NCBI RefSeq assembly: GCF_900109525.1
Contig: NZ_FOAN01000008.1
Location: 1-64,000 of the forward strand
Length of the DNA: 64,000 bases
Direction of reading: 5' to 3'
Origin: Allobosea lupini
GTDB lineage: Bacteria; Pseudomonadota; Alphaproteobacteria; Rhizobiales; Beijerinckiaceae
A program made the position numbers and the translations under genes. The notes under the pieces are model-generated. The model did no database searches. It saw only the letters and a program-made list of their open reading frames with translations, and was not told where the DNA came from. Shown here piece after piece: positions 34,347 through 43,194 of this stretch (the first letter of the stretch is position 1; each line of letters begins with the position of its first letter).

Positions 34347-35479
34347 GGCACCTGGTCTGGCTGTGTCGGCATCCGAAACGTGAACCGGGTCTCGGCTTCT
34401 GACGATGCAACGGTCAGCGTGCCGCCATGAGCCTTGGCGATCTCGGACGCGATGTGAAGCCCTAGCCCGAGGCCGTTCGCACTATGACGGACGTCACCTC
34501 GGAAGAACGGCTGGAACAGGCGCTCCATGGCCGCGGCGGGAATCGGATCTCCCCCATTGGCGACGGAGATCTCCAAGCCTTCATTGACGCTTGCCGCCTC
34601 GACGCGGATGGGTTTGCCAATCGCCCCGTGGGTCAGCGCATTGCCCAGCAGGTTTGACAGGAGCTGCGCGATTCTGGAGTGATCGCAATCGACGGCCGCG
34701 TGGATGGAGAATTCCTCCACGATCTCGACGTCCGGATGCGTCGCCTGGAGTTCGGCGACCACCTGTCGAAGCGTCGGCTCCAGCGGCTTCGAGAGATCGC
34801 GCGCCAGGGTCAGCCCGCCGCCGAGCTGACCGCGGGCGAAGTCCAGCACATTGTCGATCAAGCCCGACATCCGCAGTGAGCTCGCCTGCATCAGGCCGAC
34901 GAGGCGGGTCTGCTTCGGGCTGAGCGGCTCCTTGCTCGCCATGCGCAATCCTGCGTCGATCGAGGCGAGCGGGTTGCGCAGGTCGTGCCCCAGCACCGCG
35001 ATGAATTGCTCTCGCAGCGCGCTTGTCGCCCTTTCGTCGGCGAGCCCCTGGTAGGCGTCGTCGCGGGATCGGACGAGTGATTGCTCGAAGGTGCGGCGTT
35101 GCTCGGCCTGGAAGACGACGAGACGGGTAAGTTCGAGGTTCTCCTCTGCGTCCCGCCGCTCATTGGCGCTGACGAAAACCGGGAACTTGCCGGTCGCTGT
35201 CATCAGGTCCACGGCGATCTCCGTGACGAAACCCTGCATCCGCAGGAGCGGGATCAAATGCGTCTCATAAAGTATGCGCCCCGGCATTGTGAGCCGGTCC
35301 CTAAATCTCCCGCCGACCAGTTCGTGAGCCGGGACGCCCAGCCAATCGCAAAGTGTGGCGTTGACCTTGGCGATGCTGCCGTCTGCGAGGAGAACGACGT
35401 ACCCGCAAGGCGCGTTTTCGTAGAGATCGTCCAGATCGCCGGAAGGGACTGCCGGGTCAGACAAAGGCGCGGATCTCAC
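34343..35479 (-). CDS. PAS-domain histidine kinase, cytoplasmic
   Basis: A 378-residue soluble kinase. A PAS domain covers about residues 15-115 (LYENAPCGYVVLLADGSIAKVN). A coiled linker follows, then the H-box with His-165 in LGHDLRNPLASI, and the ATP-binding domain with N-box (QLLSNLLGNALTHG), G1 (VANGGDPI), F-box and G2 (GLGLGLHIASEIAKAHGG). There are no membrane helices, so it senses something inside the cell. The gene starts 23 bases inside the end of the RsbQ-like hydrolase gene, showing tight coupling. This copies the RsbQ-RsbP idea, in which a hydrolase serves a PAS-containing partner. Confidence 0.9.
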   Translation of the reverse strand: MRSAPLSDPAVPSGDLDDLYENAPCGYVVLLADGSIAKVNATLCDWLGVPAHELVGGRFRDRLTMPGRILYETHLIPLLRMQGFVTEIAVDLMTATGKFPVFVSANERRDAEENLELTRLVVFQAEQRRTFEQSLVRSRDDAYQGLADERATSALREQFIAVLGHDLRNPLASIDAGLRMASKEPLSPKQTRLVGLMQASSLRMSGLIDNVLDFARGQLGGGLTLARDLSKPLEPTLRQVVAELQATHPDVEIVEEFSIHAAVDCDHSRIAQLLSNLLGNALTHGAIGKPIRVEAASVNEGLEISVANGGDPIPAAAMERLFQPFFRGDVRHSANGLGLGLHIASEIAKAHGGTLTVASSEAETRFTFRMPTQPDQVP

Positions 35480-36257
35480 GGATGACCTCGGCGGGCGCGC
35501 TGAGATTCGGGCAGTGGCCCGAGGCGTCCAGCATGACGAATTTACTGCCTGCGATGTTGTCGTGGACGAAACGCCCGACGTTCTCGGCGGCGATGATGTC
35601 GTCCTTGCATTGCAGGATCAGCGTCGGTACCGCCACCAGCCGCAGATCGGCGCGGTTGTCGGAGGTGAACGTCGTCCGCGCGAACTGCCTGGCGATGTCG
35701 GGATCGGTGCGGCAAAAGCTTGCCGTCAGCTCCTCACCCAGCTCGGGGCGGTCGGCGTTCCCCATGATCGCGGGTGCCATCGCGTTCGACCAGCCCATGT
35801 GGTTCTCCGCGAGCGAACCCAGCAAGTCATCGACGTCGCCGGCGGTGAAGCCGCCGACATACTCGCCGTCATTGATGTAGCGTGGAGACGGCCCGACCAG
35901 GACTAGCTTGCCGAACATCCCCGGCGCCCTGAGCGAAGCGAGCACGCCGATCATCGCACTGACGGAATGGCCGACGAAGATGGCGTCTTGGAGCCCGAGC
36001 TCGTTGCCGATTTCCACAATGTCTTCGGCATAGCCGGAGAGGCTCGCGTACTTGTCGGGATTGAATGCGGATAGGTCGGACTTGCCGGCTCCTACGTGAT
36101 CGAACCGGACGGTCGTGAACTGCGGTCGGAAGGACGGCTCCACCAACCGCCACATGTTCTGATCGCAGCCGAAGCCGTGCGCGAACACCAGGGCCCTGTC
36201 GCCTGAGCCATCCGTCACGACGTTGTTTCGCCGAAGGGCGGTGGTTCTATCCAACAT
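35457..36257 (-). CDS. RsbQ/KAI2-like alpha/beta hydrolase
   Basis: A 266-residue alpha/beta hydrolase with the catalytic Ser-98 in VGHSVSAMIG, an Asp near 219 in CKDDIIA, and His-248 in ASGHCPNL. The HGFGCDQNMWR oxyanion loop and GHSVSAM are hallmarks of the RsbQ/KAI2/D14 branch, which includes the Bacillus energy-stress protein RsbQ and the plant karrikin and strigolactone receptors. RsbQ works with the PAS phosphatase RsbP; here the overlapping downstream gene is a PAS histidine kinase. The likely role is to make or release a small ligand for that PAS domain, which is inference from the gene pair. Confidence 0.88.
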   Translation of the reverse strand: MLDRTTALRRNNVVTDGSGDRALVFAHGFGCDQNMWRLVEPSFRPQFTTVRFDHVGAGKSDLSAFNPDKYASLSGYAEDIVEIGNELGLQDAIFVGHSVSAMIGVLASLRAPGMFGKLVLVGPSPRYINDGEYVGGFTAGDVDDLLGSLAENHMGWSNAMAPAIMGNADRPELGEELTASFCRTDPDIARQFARTTFTSDNRADLRLVAVPTLILQCKDDIIAAENVGRFVHDNIAGSKFVMLDASGHCPNLSAPAEVIREIRAFV

Positions 36258-36603
36258 TCTCGGGTCCTAGCATTCCCGCGGTCGACGAGTCTTCCACGCG
36301 CTGTCGGTCGGGCCCGATCAAGGCTTTTTAGAATGTCTACAGATTAGTCATAGCCCAGCCTGCCGTGAACCGGAAATGAATGACGCTCGGAACCCCAAGC
36401 GGACCGGATCGCGCGCGGGCGCGACGCGCCACAAGTTGACGTTGGCGCGCTACCATAAAGCAGACGTTAGCTTTCGGGCTGAGTGGCCGGCATCGAGCTA
36501 TGTCAAGCGTTCAGCCCGGGCCACAAAAACGCATCCTCAAGCCGATAGTCGCCCCAGAAGACCTCTTTGCCCATCATGAAGTGCAGAGATCCGAGCCCCG
36601 TAC
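36258..36603. other. Noncoding gap with no recognised feature
   Basis: This 346-base gap separates the RsbQ-like gene from a decayed TPR gene. A plus-strand frame at 36376-36579 has poor protein character and no ribosome site. On the minus strand a stretch near 36510-36600 reads GKEVFWGDYRLEDAFLWPGL before a stop and may be the tail of some lost gene. I could not identify it. Confidence 0.4.
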
Positions 36604-37092
36604 CTAGTCGGGGATACCGGACTTCCGCATGCCCTCGGCGAAACGCTCAATATAGCTCGGGGCATTCTTGGGCAGCGTTTCCAGGATCGCGGAGACTGTC
36701 ATTCCTGGATGACCTGCGAGGAAGGTATCGGCCGCTCGCCGGGCCTCCTCCACACGACCCAGGTGGGCGAGCGCGGAGGCTAGGACGCGATGGACGAAGG
36801 TTGCGCTTGGCCGGGTGGCCATCGCCGCCTCAAGCCACTCCACGGCGGCTTCGACGCACTCCTTACCGAAGAAGGCGAAGCCGATCCCGAAGGAGGCATT
36901 GTAGTTCCGCGGATCCAATGGACTCGCCCGGATGCTCGCCCTGAAACGATCGACAGCCTTGTCGTACTGGCCGTTGTAGAAACTGTTCCACGCTCCCCTC
37001 TGCAGCGTCCGCGCCGAGTTCGGGTTAAGCAATAGGGCCCTGTCCGGCGCGGCCTTCCTGGCGACCCCGACGACGATCAGAGCCGCTATGTA
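36604..37092 (-). pseudogene. C-terminal TPR fragment of an adenylate-cyclase-type protein
   Basis: About 140 codons encode TPR-like helices (LLLNPNSARTLQRGAWNSFYNG, PLDPRNYNASFGIGFAFFG, HRVLASALAHLGRVEEARR) and end in a normal-looking stop. They match the C-terminal part common in large cyclase/TolB/TPR proteins. Upstream of about 37092 the homology is lost and an exonuclease III fragment starts on the other strand, so the N-terminal cyclase or regulator part is deleted. Confidence 0.7.
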
Positions 37093-37620
37093 GAGGCGGC
37101 CGTCGACGGCATGTTGATCGGATGCCTGCACTTGCCTAATGGCAACCCAACGCCCGGCCCGAAGTTCGACTATAAACTCCGCTGGCTCGGGCGCCTGAAT
37201 GGCTACGCGGCGGAACTGCTTGAGCTGGACGTACCCATCATGCTGGTGGGCGACTTCAACGTGAACCCGACGGATTTGGACGTCTATAAATCCGCACGCT
37301 GGCGCAACGACGCGCTGTTCCGTCCAGAGGTTCGGGACGCCTTTCATGTTGGCCGGCCAGGGTTGGACCGACGCCGTTCGTGCCCTGCACCCCGACGAAC
37401 GCATTTACACGTTCTGGGACTATCTCCGGAATGCGTGGGGCCGCATGCCGGACTGCGCCTGGATCATTTCCTGCTGAGCCCCCAGATCGCGAAGCGGCTC
37501 GTCACTGCCGGCGTCGATTGCGACGTTCGCGGCTGGGAAAAAGCCAGCGACCACGCTCCTGTCTGGATCGAACTTTCCGATGGTGTGCGGCGCCGACGCT
37601 CACCTGCGAGGGGATCATAG
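37093..37620 (+). pseudogene. xthA: Decayed exodeoxyribonuclease III (xthA-like) C-terminal part
   Basis: From about 37105 the sequence matches the second half of exonuclease III: CLHLPNGNPTPGPKFDYKL, then VPIMLVGDFNVNP (catalytic Asp-x-Asn) and, near the end, DHFLLSP and KASDHAPVW (catalytic DH). Between about 37340 and 37460 the expected sequence (GWTDAVRALHPDERIYTFWDYL) is only found in another frame, so there are two compensating frameshifts. The N-terminal 110 residues are missing. The gene cannot be active. Confidence 0.8.
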
Positions 37621-37621
37621 G

Positions 37622-38074
37622 ATGGACCAGGATTCATTCCGCTTACAGCGGTTCGTGGAGGCCCAAGCCACAACGTTCGACACTGCGATGAGCGAGATGC
37701 GCGAAGGCCGCAAACGCAGCCACTGGATGTGGTTCATCTTTCCGCAACTGCGCGGTCTTGGCCGCACCGCGACGGCGCAATTCTACGGTATGGCTTCGCT
37801 GGAGGAAGCACGAGCTTATCTCGCGCACCCGCTCCTTGCGCCGCGCCTCGACCTGGTCACGCAGGCCGTGCTTGCCACCAGCGGTCGGTCACTGCACGAA
37901 ATTTTTGGTTCGCCGGACGACCTGAAATTCCATTCCTCGATGACGTTGTTCGCCATAGCGTCTGGGCGCAATGACGGCCCCTTTCGCGATGCCCTCGATC
38001 GCTGGTTCGCTGGCGGGATGGATGCTGGATCGATGGCGCTGCTTGGACTCTCGGAGGAGGAAGACCCCAAATAA
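37622..38074 (+). CDS. DUF1810 family protein
   Basis: A 150-residue soluble protein of the DUF1810 (calpastatin-like) family: LQRFVEAQATTFDTAMSEMR, RKRSHWMWFIFPQLRGLG and FGSPDDLKFHSSMTLF are the conserved blocks. Biochemical function is unknown. Its ATG begins two bases after the end of the decayed exonuclease frame; GGGGATCATAGG upstream may serve as a weak ribosome site. It appears intact. Confidence 0.88.
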   Translation: MDQDSFRLQRFVEAQATTFDTAMSEMREGRKRSHWMWFIFPQLRGLGRTATAQFYGMASLEEARAYLAHPLLAPRLDLVTQAVLATSGRSLHEIFGSPDDLKFHSSMTLFAIASGRNDGPFRDALDRWFAGGMDAGSMALLGLSEEEDPK

Positions 38075-38125
38075 GCGATGGTGGGCACTGCCTTACGTCT
38101 GCCTCCCGCGATGTTCGTGCGCCGA

Positions 38126-38413
38126 TCACTGTATCGTATCTGGAACCGGCAAGTGCTCCGATGCCTCCCGATAAGCGGCATCCAGGTAGAGCTGAAGACC
38201 CTTCCGAACCGCCGCCGTCAGCTCGACATCCTCCCCATCGTGGGTGACGCCTCGTATCACAAGACGCTTGATCTCACGCTCGAGCGCAAGACGAAGCGCC
38301 GGCATCCGTTCGGATCGGCCACTTCCATCATTTTGATGGGCAAATGCCACAACGAGTAACCGGCGCAGGCCTGCGTTGAGCGCCTTGGCGATGGCGGCAT
38401 CCTGGTTCGACAT
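38126..38413 (-). CDS. Small protein divergent from ku, function unknown
   Basis: A 95-residue helical protein (MSNQDAAIAKALNAGLRRLL start; then LALEREIKRLVIRG and VRKGLQLYLDAAYREASEHL). ATG 38413 was chosen because TCAGGTCAG precedes it; a longer frame reaches 38545 inside the ku gene and is unlikely. It shares a palindromic EcfG-type promoter region with the divergent ku gene, so it is probably stress-induced together with it. No family recognised. Confidence 0.6.
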   Translation of the reverse strand: MSNQDAAIAKALNAGLRRLLVVAFAHQNDGSGRSERMPALRLALEREIKRLVIRGVTHDGEDVELTAAVRKGLQLYLDAAYREASEHLPVPDTIQ

Positions 38414-38443
38414 CTGACCTGACTTTCTCAAACTTACCGCTGT

Positions 38444-38471
38444 GGAACCATGATCCTCCCCAGCTAGTTCC
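38444..38471. promoter_or_regulatory. Palindromic two-way EcfG-type promoter
   Basis: The block begins GGAACC and ends AGTTCC. On the plus strand GGAAC (38444-38448) and AGTT (38466-38469) are 17 bases apart, facing ku. On the minus strand GGAAC (38467-38471) and GGTT (38446-38449) are also 17 bases apart, facing the small divergent gene. Each -35 box overlaps the -10 box of the other direction. The -10 boxes differ from CGTT at the first base. Confidence 0.55.
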
Positions 38472-38510
38472 TCGACCGCGTTGTCGGGTGACGCGATTGA
38501 AGGAACGGCC

Positions 38511-39350
38511 ATGGCTCCGCGTGCTGTCTGGAAGGGTGTTCTCAAGATCGCCGAAGTGACCTGTCCGGTATCCCTCTACACGGCCGCGTCCACATCCGAG
38601 CGAATCTCGTTCCACACCCTGAACCGCAAGACCGGCAACCGCGTCCATCGCCAGTTCATCGACGAGGTCTCGGGCAAGCCGGTGGAGACCGAAGATCAGG
38701 TCAAGGGTTACGACAAGGGCAATGGTAACTACGTAATCCTCGAACCCGAAGAGATCGCTGCCGCCATCCCCGAGAGCGACAAGACGCTGACGGTCGAGAC
38801 GTTCCTGCCCTGCGACGAGATCGACGATATCTTCTTCGACAAGCCCTACTACGTAGCGCCCAGCTCGCCGGTTGCGTCCGAGGCCTTCGCGCTGATCCGA
38901 GAGGGCATGAAGGGTCAAAAGTCTGCCGCACTTGCCAGGACGGTGATCTTCCGCCGAATGCGGTCGATCCTGATCCGGCCCCATGGCGAGGGACTGATCG
39001 CGACGACTCTCAACTTCGACTACGAAGTGCGATCCGCTGAAGACGCATTCAGCGATGTGCCGACGATCAAGATCGACGACGAGATGCTCCAGCTTGCTGA
39101 GCACATCATCAAGACAAAAGCCGGGGAGTTCGATCCAAAGGAATTCGACGACCGGTATGAAAGTGCGTTGGCAGAGCTTGTCCAGGCGAAGATCGAAGGA
39201 CGCAAGATCAAGCCGCAGAAGCGGCCCGAGCCGACCAAGGTTGTCAGTCTGCTGGATGCGTTGCGCGAGAGCGCCAAAGGCGGAGCCGGCAAGAAGGCTG
39301 CAAAAGCGGCCGCCGCTTCGAAGGAAGCCCCGCGGAGAAAGGCCGGCTGA
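38511..39350 (+). CDS. ku: Non-homologous end-joining protein Ku (copy 1)
   Basis: A 279-residue bacterial Ku: APRAVWKGVLKIAEVTCPV at the start, FHTLNRKTGNRV, and a Lys/Ala-rich tail (GKKAAKAAAASKEAPRRK) of the type that binds DNA. Ku forms a ring on double-strand breaks and recruits LigD. ATG 38511 follows AAGGAACGGCC. Its end abuts the end of a second, convergent ku gene (39350 versus 39351). Two different Ku proteins can form a heterodimer in Sinorhizobium, and that may also apply here. Confidence 0.94.
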   Translation: MAPRAVWKGVLKIAEVTCPVSLYTAASTSERISFHTLNRKTGNRVHRQFIDEVSGKPVETEDQVKGYDKGNGNYVILEPEEIAAAIPESDKTLTVETFLPCDEIDDIFFDKPYYVAPSSPVASEAFALIREGMKGQKSAALARTVIFRRMRSILIRPHGEGLIATTLNFDYEVRSAEDAFSDVPTIKIDDEMLQLAEHIIKTKAGEFDPKEFDDRYESALAELVQAKIEGRKIKPQKRPEPTKVVSLLDALRESAKGGAGKKAAKAAAASKEAPRRKAG

Positions 39351-40139
39351 TCACGTCTTGCGGGGTTCGAGGCTCCGCTTCAGCGCGTCCATGATGTTCA
39401 CGACATTGCCTTCGCTGGCCTGAGGCTTCGCCGCTTTCGTGGGCTTACGGCCCTTCTGCTTGGCCTTGATGATGGCAAGAAGCTCGTCCTGAACCGGGTC
39501 CTTGGCAAGATCGGGCGACCAGTCCTTCGTCCGAGTGGTGATCAGCTTGTCCATGAGCGGCCGAAGATCAGCTTCAGGCTCGGCGTCCTTGATCCCTGCG
39601 AAATAATCCTTCTCGGGCCGGACCTCGTCGCCATAGCGCAGCGTCCACAGGACGATGCCGTTGTCGCGCGCATCGAGCAGCACGGCCCGTTCGCGGCGAT
39701 AAAGCACGACGCGGGAGATCCCCACCGTCTTCGTCCGCTTCATCGCCTCGCGGATGACCGAGAACGCCTCCTCGCCGACCTTGGAGTCGGGCACGAGATA
39801 GTGGGGCGCGTCATACCAGATCCAGCCGACTGAGGATCTTGGCGCGAACGTCTGGATGTCGATCGTCCGGGTGCTTTCCAGAGCAACCGAATCCAGCTCG
39901 TCATCCTCCAGGACAACGTAGTCGTCATCTCCCTTAGGATAGCCTTTGACCTCGTCGTCATCAGCGACGGGCTTGCCGGTGACCGCATCCACGTACCTGC
40001 TCTGGATGCGGTTGCCAGTCTTGCGGTTCAGCGTGTGGAAGCGGACCTTCTCGCTTTCCGAACGCGCCGGCATCATCGCGACCGGGCAGGTCACGAGCGA
40101 CAGCTTCAGATAGCCCTTCCAGAATGTCCGCGGCGCCAT
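39351..40139 (-). CDS. ku: Non-homologous end-joining protein Ku (copy 2)
   Basis: A 262-residue Ku protein, clearly related to copy 1 but well diverged (APRTFWKGYLKLSLVTCPVAM, FHTLNRKTGNRIQSRYVD, EVKGYPKGDDDYV). The tail is shorter and ends SLEPRKT. ATG 40139 was chosen: GGGAG is nine bases upstream, while ATG 40148 overlaps that site. It lies 76 bases after LigD in the same direction, so the small gene at 42917, LigD and this Ku may form one operon. Confidence 0.94.
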   Translation of the reverse strand: MAPRTFWKGYLKLSLVTCPVAMMPARSESEKVRFHTLNRKTGNRIQSRYVDAVTGKPVADDDEVKGYPKGDDDYVVLEDDELDSVALESTRTIDIQTFAPRSSVGWIWYDAPHYLVPDSKVGEEAFSVIREAMKRTKTVGISRVVLYRRERAVLLDARDNGIVLWTLRYGDEVRPEKDYFAGIKDAEPEADLRPLMDKLITTRTKDWSPDLAKDPVQDELLAIIKAKQKGRKPTKAAKPQASEGNVVNIMDALKRSLEPRKT

Positions 40140-40215
40140 GGTCTTCATCTCCCGAATGGCCGGTGAACGCCGGGCTGTGGCCGTTCGTTCCGGTCGATCG
40201 CTTGCCGGTGGCCCG

Positions 40216-42879
40216 TCAGGCCGCCTCAGTGCGCTTGCCAAGTTTCTTGATGGCGTCGGCGATCGACCCCGCCGCGTCGTCGTAGCCCTCCCAAGCCTTG
40301 GTCTTCTTCAGCAGGCCAGGCAGGGTCCTGACGGTGAAGCGGCTCGGATCGAGATCGGCCTTCACTTGCGACCAGGTGAGCGGCATCGACGCATGGGCGC
40401 CTGGACGCGCCCTGGGGGACAAGGGTGCGACGGCGGTCGCCATACGGTCGTTGCGGAGATAGTCGAGGAAGATGCGGCCGTTGCGAAGTCGCTTGGACAT
40501 GTTGATGACGTAGCGCGAGGGCTCCTCGCTTGCCAGCTCGGCACAGACCCGCCGTGCAAAGTCCTTGGCCGCCGGCCAATCGACGGTGGCGCGCTTGCCC
40601 GACGCCAGCGGCACGACGACGTGCAAGCCCTTGCCCCCGGTCGTCTTGCAGAAGCTGACCAGACCGAGGACCTCAAGCCGCTCGCGCATCTGCTTGGCTG
40701 CATCGATCACGTCGCCAAAAGTTACCCCCGGCCCTGGGTCCAGATCGAAGACGAGGCGCCCGGGCGTCTCCGGATCGCCGGGGAGGCAGTTCCAGGGGTG
40801 GAGTTCGATACCTCCGACTTGGGCTGCCGCAGCCAGTGCCTCGATCCGATCGATCTGGAGATAGGGCTTCTTGTCGCCGAAGACCCGAACGAGTTCGAAC
40901 AGGTTCGATGTCCCCATGCCGGCATGGCGCTGGAAGAACGTCTCGCCGCCGATCCCATCAGGAGTGCGCACCAGAGAACAGGGCCTTCCCTTGATGTGCG
41001 GCAGCAGCCACGCGCCGACCGCCTCAAAATATTCAGCCAGGTCTTGCTTGGAGACAGGTCGGCCGTCTTCCGCATCGGGCCACAACGGCTTGTCGGGATG
41101 GCTGATGCTGACACCCATGACATCGGCCCTGCCGCCGCGTCCGCGAGCGCGAGAGGGAGGCCTGGGCTCGGGCGTCTGCGTATCCGCCGGATCGGCAGGC
41201 AGTTCGGTCTCGACCTCATCCGCAGGCTTGTCCTCGCGCAGTCCCTTGAATGCTGCCTGGCGGACCATGCCGTCACCGGTCCAGCCGGCGAATTCGATCT
41301 CGGCGACGAGTTCCGGTTTCAGCCAGGTCACACCCGGCTCACGTTTAGGCGCGCCTACGCCGGTGAAGGGCGATGCCTTCGCGGTGACGGCCTTGAGCCT
41401 CGGCAGCAGTGCATCAACCTTCGCCGCGCTGTAGCCGGTGCCGACACGGCCGACATAAACGAATTGGGAGCCCCGGTTGACGCCAACGAGAAGCGATCTG
41501 AACTTGCCTTCGGTGGTGGACCAGCCTCCGATCACGACCTCATGGCCGGCTCGACACTTGGACTTCGTCCAAGTGTCACTTCGTCCCGAGACGTAAGGTG
41601 CATCGACGGCCTTGGAGACGATGCCTTCCAGTGACAGCTTGCAGGCCGATTTCAGGACCGCATCGCCACCTGTCTCGAAATGCTCGACATAGCGCAGCAC
41701 GACACCATCAGCATGATCCTCAAGATACGCCTTCAACTGCTCTTTTCGTCGAAGCAGAGGTCGCTCGCGCAGATCGGTATCCTTGTCGAACAGCATATCG
41801 AAGGCGAAGAAGACCAGATCATCAGTCTTGTTCTCGGAAAGGGCGGCCTGGAGCGCCGCAAAATCGGGCGAGCCGTGACCGTCGAGCGCAACGATCTCGC
41901 CGTCGATAATCGCGTCCGGCAGCCCCTTGGCTGCCTTCGCGATCGCGCCGAATTTTTGGGTCCAGTCCAGACCCTTCCGCGTTTTCAAGGTCACCTTGCC
42001 GGCGTCGATCCGCATCTGGATGCGATAGCCGTCGAACTTAATCTCATGGACCCAACCGCCGCCGTTGGTGGGACGCTCGATGCTCCGACAGAGCTGTGGC
42101 GCGATGAAGGCTGGCAGAGCAACTGGAGCGCCGGACTTGCTGGAGGCAAGCGCCTTAGGCGACGGAGATTTGGACTTGGAGGCGGGCTTGGTCGGTTCGT
42201 GCCTCTCGTCGGCCGCCAGTCCTTTCCGACTGTCCCACTCCGCGTCCGGGGCGAGGATATCGTCCTCTAGCATGAAAGGCTTGGGCGAGCGTCCCTTGCC
42301 TGCAGCGATGGTTGCCATGCTGCGACCTGACGCCACCGACTTATCGTCTGCCAGGACCGCGTCGCCATGGCTTTCGACGGCATGTTCGTCGCGGTGCTTG
42401 ATCAGGAGCCAGTTGGTGCGCTTGCCGCCGTCCCGATCATGGCGCATGCGGACGAGGACGAAGCTGCCGTGTAAACGCTCACCCTCGAGTGCGAATTTAA
42501 GCTCGCCCTTCTCAAGTTGCCTTTCCGGGCTGAGCTTGCCTTCAGCTTCCCAGTAGCCGCGATCCCAGAGTTGGACCGTTCCGCCGCCATACTGCCCCTT
42601 CGGAATGGTGCCTTCGAAATCGCCGTAGGGCAGGGGGTGATCTTCGACCTCGACGGCCAGCCGCTTGTCGCCTGGATCGAGCGATGGACCCTTGGTCACA
42701 GCCCAGGAGCGAAAGACGCCATCGAGTTCCAGCCGCAGGTCGTAGTGCAGACGGGTTGCGTCATGCTTCTGGATCACGAACCGCAGGCGGTTCGACGCAG
42801 CGACCGAAGCCTCACCATCAGGCTCCTTGGTCTTCTCGAAATCGCGCTTCTGGCGATACGCCTTGAGCTTTTCCAACAC
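40216..42879 (-). CDS. ligD: Multifunctional ATP-dependent DNA ligase LigD
   Basis: An 887-residue LigD in the order phosphoesterase, ligase, polymerase. The N-terminal 3'-phosphoesterase has FVIQKHDATRLHYDLRLE near residues 35-53. The ligase domain carries the adenylated Lys-281 in HEIKFDGYR. The C-terminal primase-like polymerase has LVFDLDPGPGV with the catalytic Asp pair, and SKRLRNGRIFLDYLRN. The start is GTG 42879, since the LEKLKAYRQKRDF region matches the family start; frames further upstream overlap the next gene. LigD trims, fills and seals breaks held by Ku. Confidence 0.93.
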   Translation of the reverse strand: MLEKLKAYRQKRDFEKTKEPDGEASVAASNRLRFVIQKHDATRLHYDLRLELDGVFRSWAVTKGPSLDPGDKRLAVEVEDHPLPYGDFEGTIPKGQYGGGTVQLWDRGYWEAEGKLSPERQLEKGELKFALEGERLHGSFVLVRMRHDRDGGKRTNWLLIKHRDEHAVESHGDAVLADDKSVASGRSMATIAAGKGRSPKPFMLEDDILAPDAEWDSRKGLAADERHEPTKPASKSKSPSPKALASSKSGAPVALPAFIAPQLCRSIERPTNGGGWVHEIKFDGYRIQMRIDAGKVTLKTRKGLDWTQKFGAIAKAAKGLPDAIIDGEIVALDGHGSPDFAALQAALSENKTDDLVFFAFDMLFDKDTDLRERPLLRRKEQLKAYLEDHADGVVLRYVEHFETGGDAVLKSACKLSLEGIVSKAVDAPYVSGRSDTWTKSKCRAGHEVVIGGWSTTEGKFRSLLVGVNRGSQFVYVGRVGTGYSAAKVDALLPRLKAVTAKASPFTGVGAPKREPGVTWLKPELVAEIEFAGWTGDGMVRQAAFKGLREDKPADEVETELPADPADTQTPEPRPPSRARGRGGRADVMGVSISHPDKPLWPDAEDGRPVSKQDLAEYFEAVGAWLLPHIKGRPCSLVRTPDGIGGETFFQRHAGMGTSNLFELVRVFGDKKPYLQIDRIEALAAAAQVGGIELHPWNCLPGDPETPGRLVFDLDPGPGVTFGDVIDAAKQMRERLEVLGLVSFCKTTGGKGLHVVVPLASGKRATVDWPAAKDFARRVCAELASEEPSRYVINMSKRLRNGRIFLDYLRNDRMATAVAPLSPRARPGAHASMPLTWSQVKADLDPSRFTVRTLPGLLKKTKAWEGYDDAAGSIADAIKKLGKRTEAA

Positions 42880-42916
42880 ACACCCCCACTGCACACTCGA
42901 AGTTGGACTGCCGCGA

Positions 42917-43144
42917 TCAGGCGGCGATCTCGCGATAATGTGCTGCGGATGCAGCAAGGCGGTCGGCGCGATTCAGATCCTCCTGAGACCAGGCGGGGAT
43001 GGGATCCTCCAGCAACGCCAGCAGAACCTCGCGGTCGATCTGGCCGTTGGCCACGGCGCTGGCGATGGCCGCTCTCGTCTCACGCTCGGCTCCAAGCTGT
43101 GCCGCGAGCGCCCGGATGAGCCTATCTCTGGGATCTTTACGCAT
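42917..43144 (-). CDS. Small protein upstream of ligD, function unknown
   Basis: A 75-residue protein with two or three predicted helices (DPRDRLIRALAAQLGAERETR, then REVLLALLEDPIPAWSQEDL and DRLAASAAHYREIAA). ATG 43144 is preceded by GGGAG at seven bases; ATG 43150 is also possible. It lies 37 bases upstream of ligD in the same direction and behind an EcfG-type promoter, so it is probably the first gene of the end-joining operon. Not recognised. Confidence 0.65.
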   Translation of the reverse strand: MRKDPRDRLIRALAAQLGAERETRAAIASAVANGQIDREVLLALLEDPIPAWSQEDLNRADRLAASAAHYREIAA

Positions 43145-43168
43145 GACCATCTCCCTGTTGAGAAGCAA

Positions 43169-43194
43169 AACAAGCTTTCGGGCTCGTGTGTTCC
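43169..43194 (-). promoter_or_regulatory. Candidate EcfG-type promoter for the ligD operon
   Basis: On the minus strand GGAAC (43190-43194) and TGTT (43169-43172) are 17 bases apart. The -10 box differs from CGTT at the first base. The small gene preceding ligD starts 24 bases downstream. Confidence 0.5.

Noticed and set aside
36376..36579. A 67-codon plus-strand ORF between the RsbQ-like gene and the TPR remnant
   Set aside because: No ribosome site, Arg/Ala/Ser-rich translation without pattern, and no operon neighbour.
42517..43119. A 200-codon plus-strand frame opposite ligD
   Set aside because: It lies opposite the conserved phosphoesterase domain and the small gene before ligD; no domain or ribosome site supports it.
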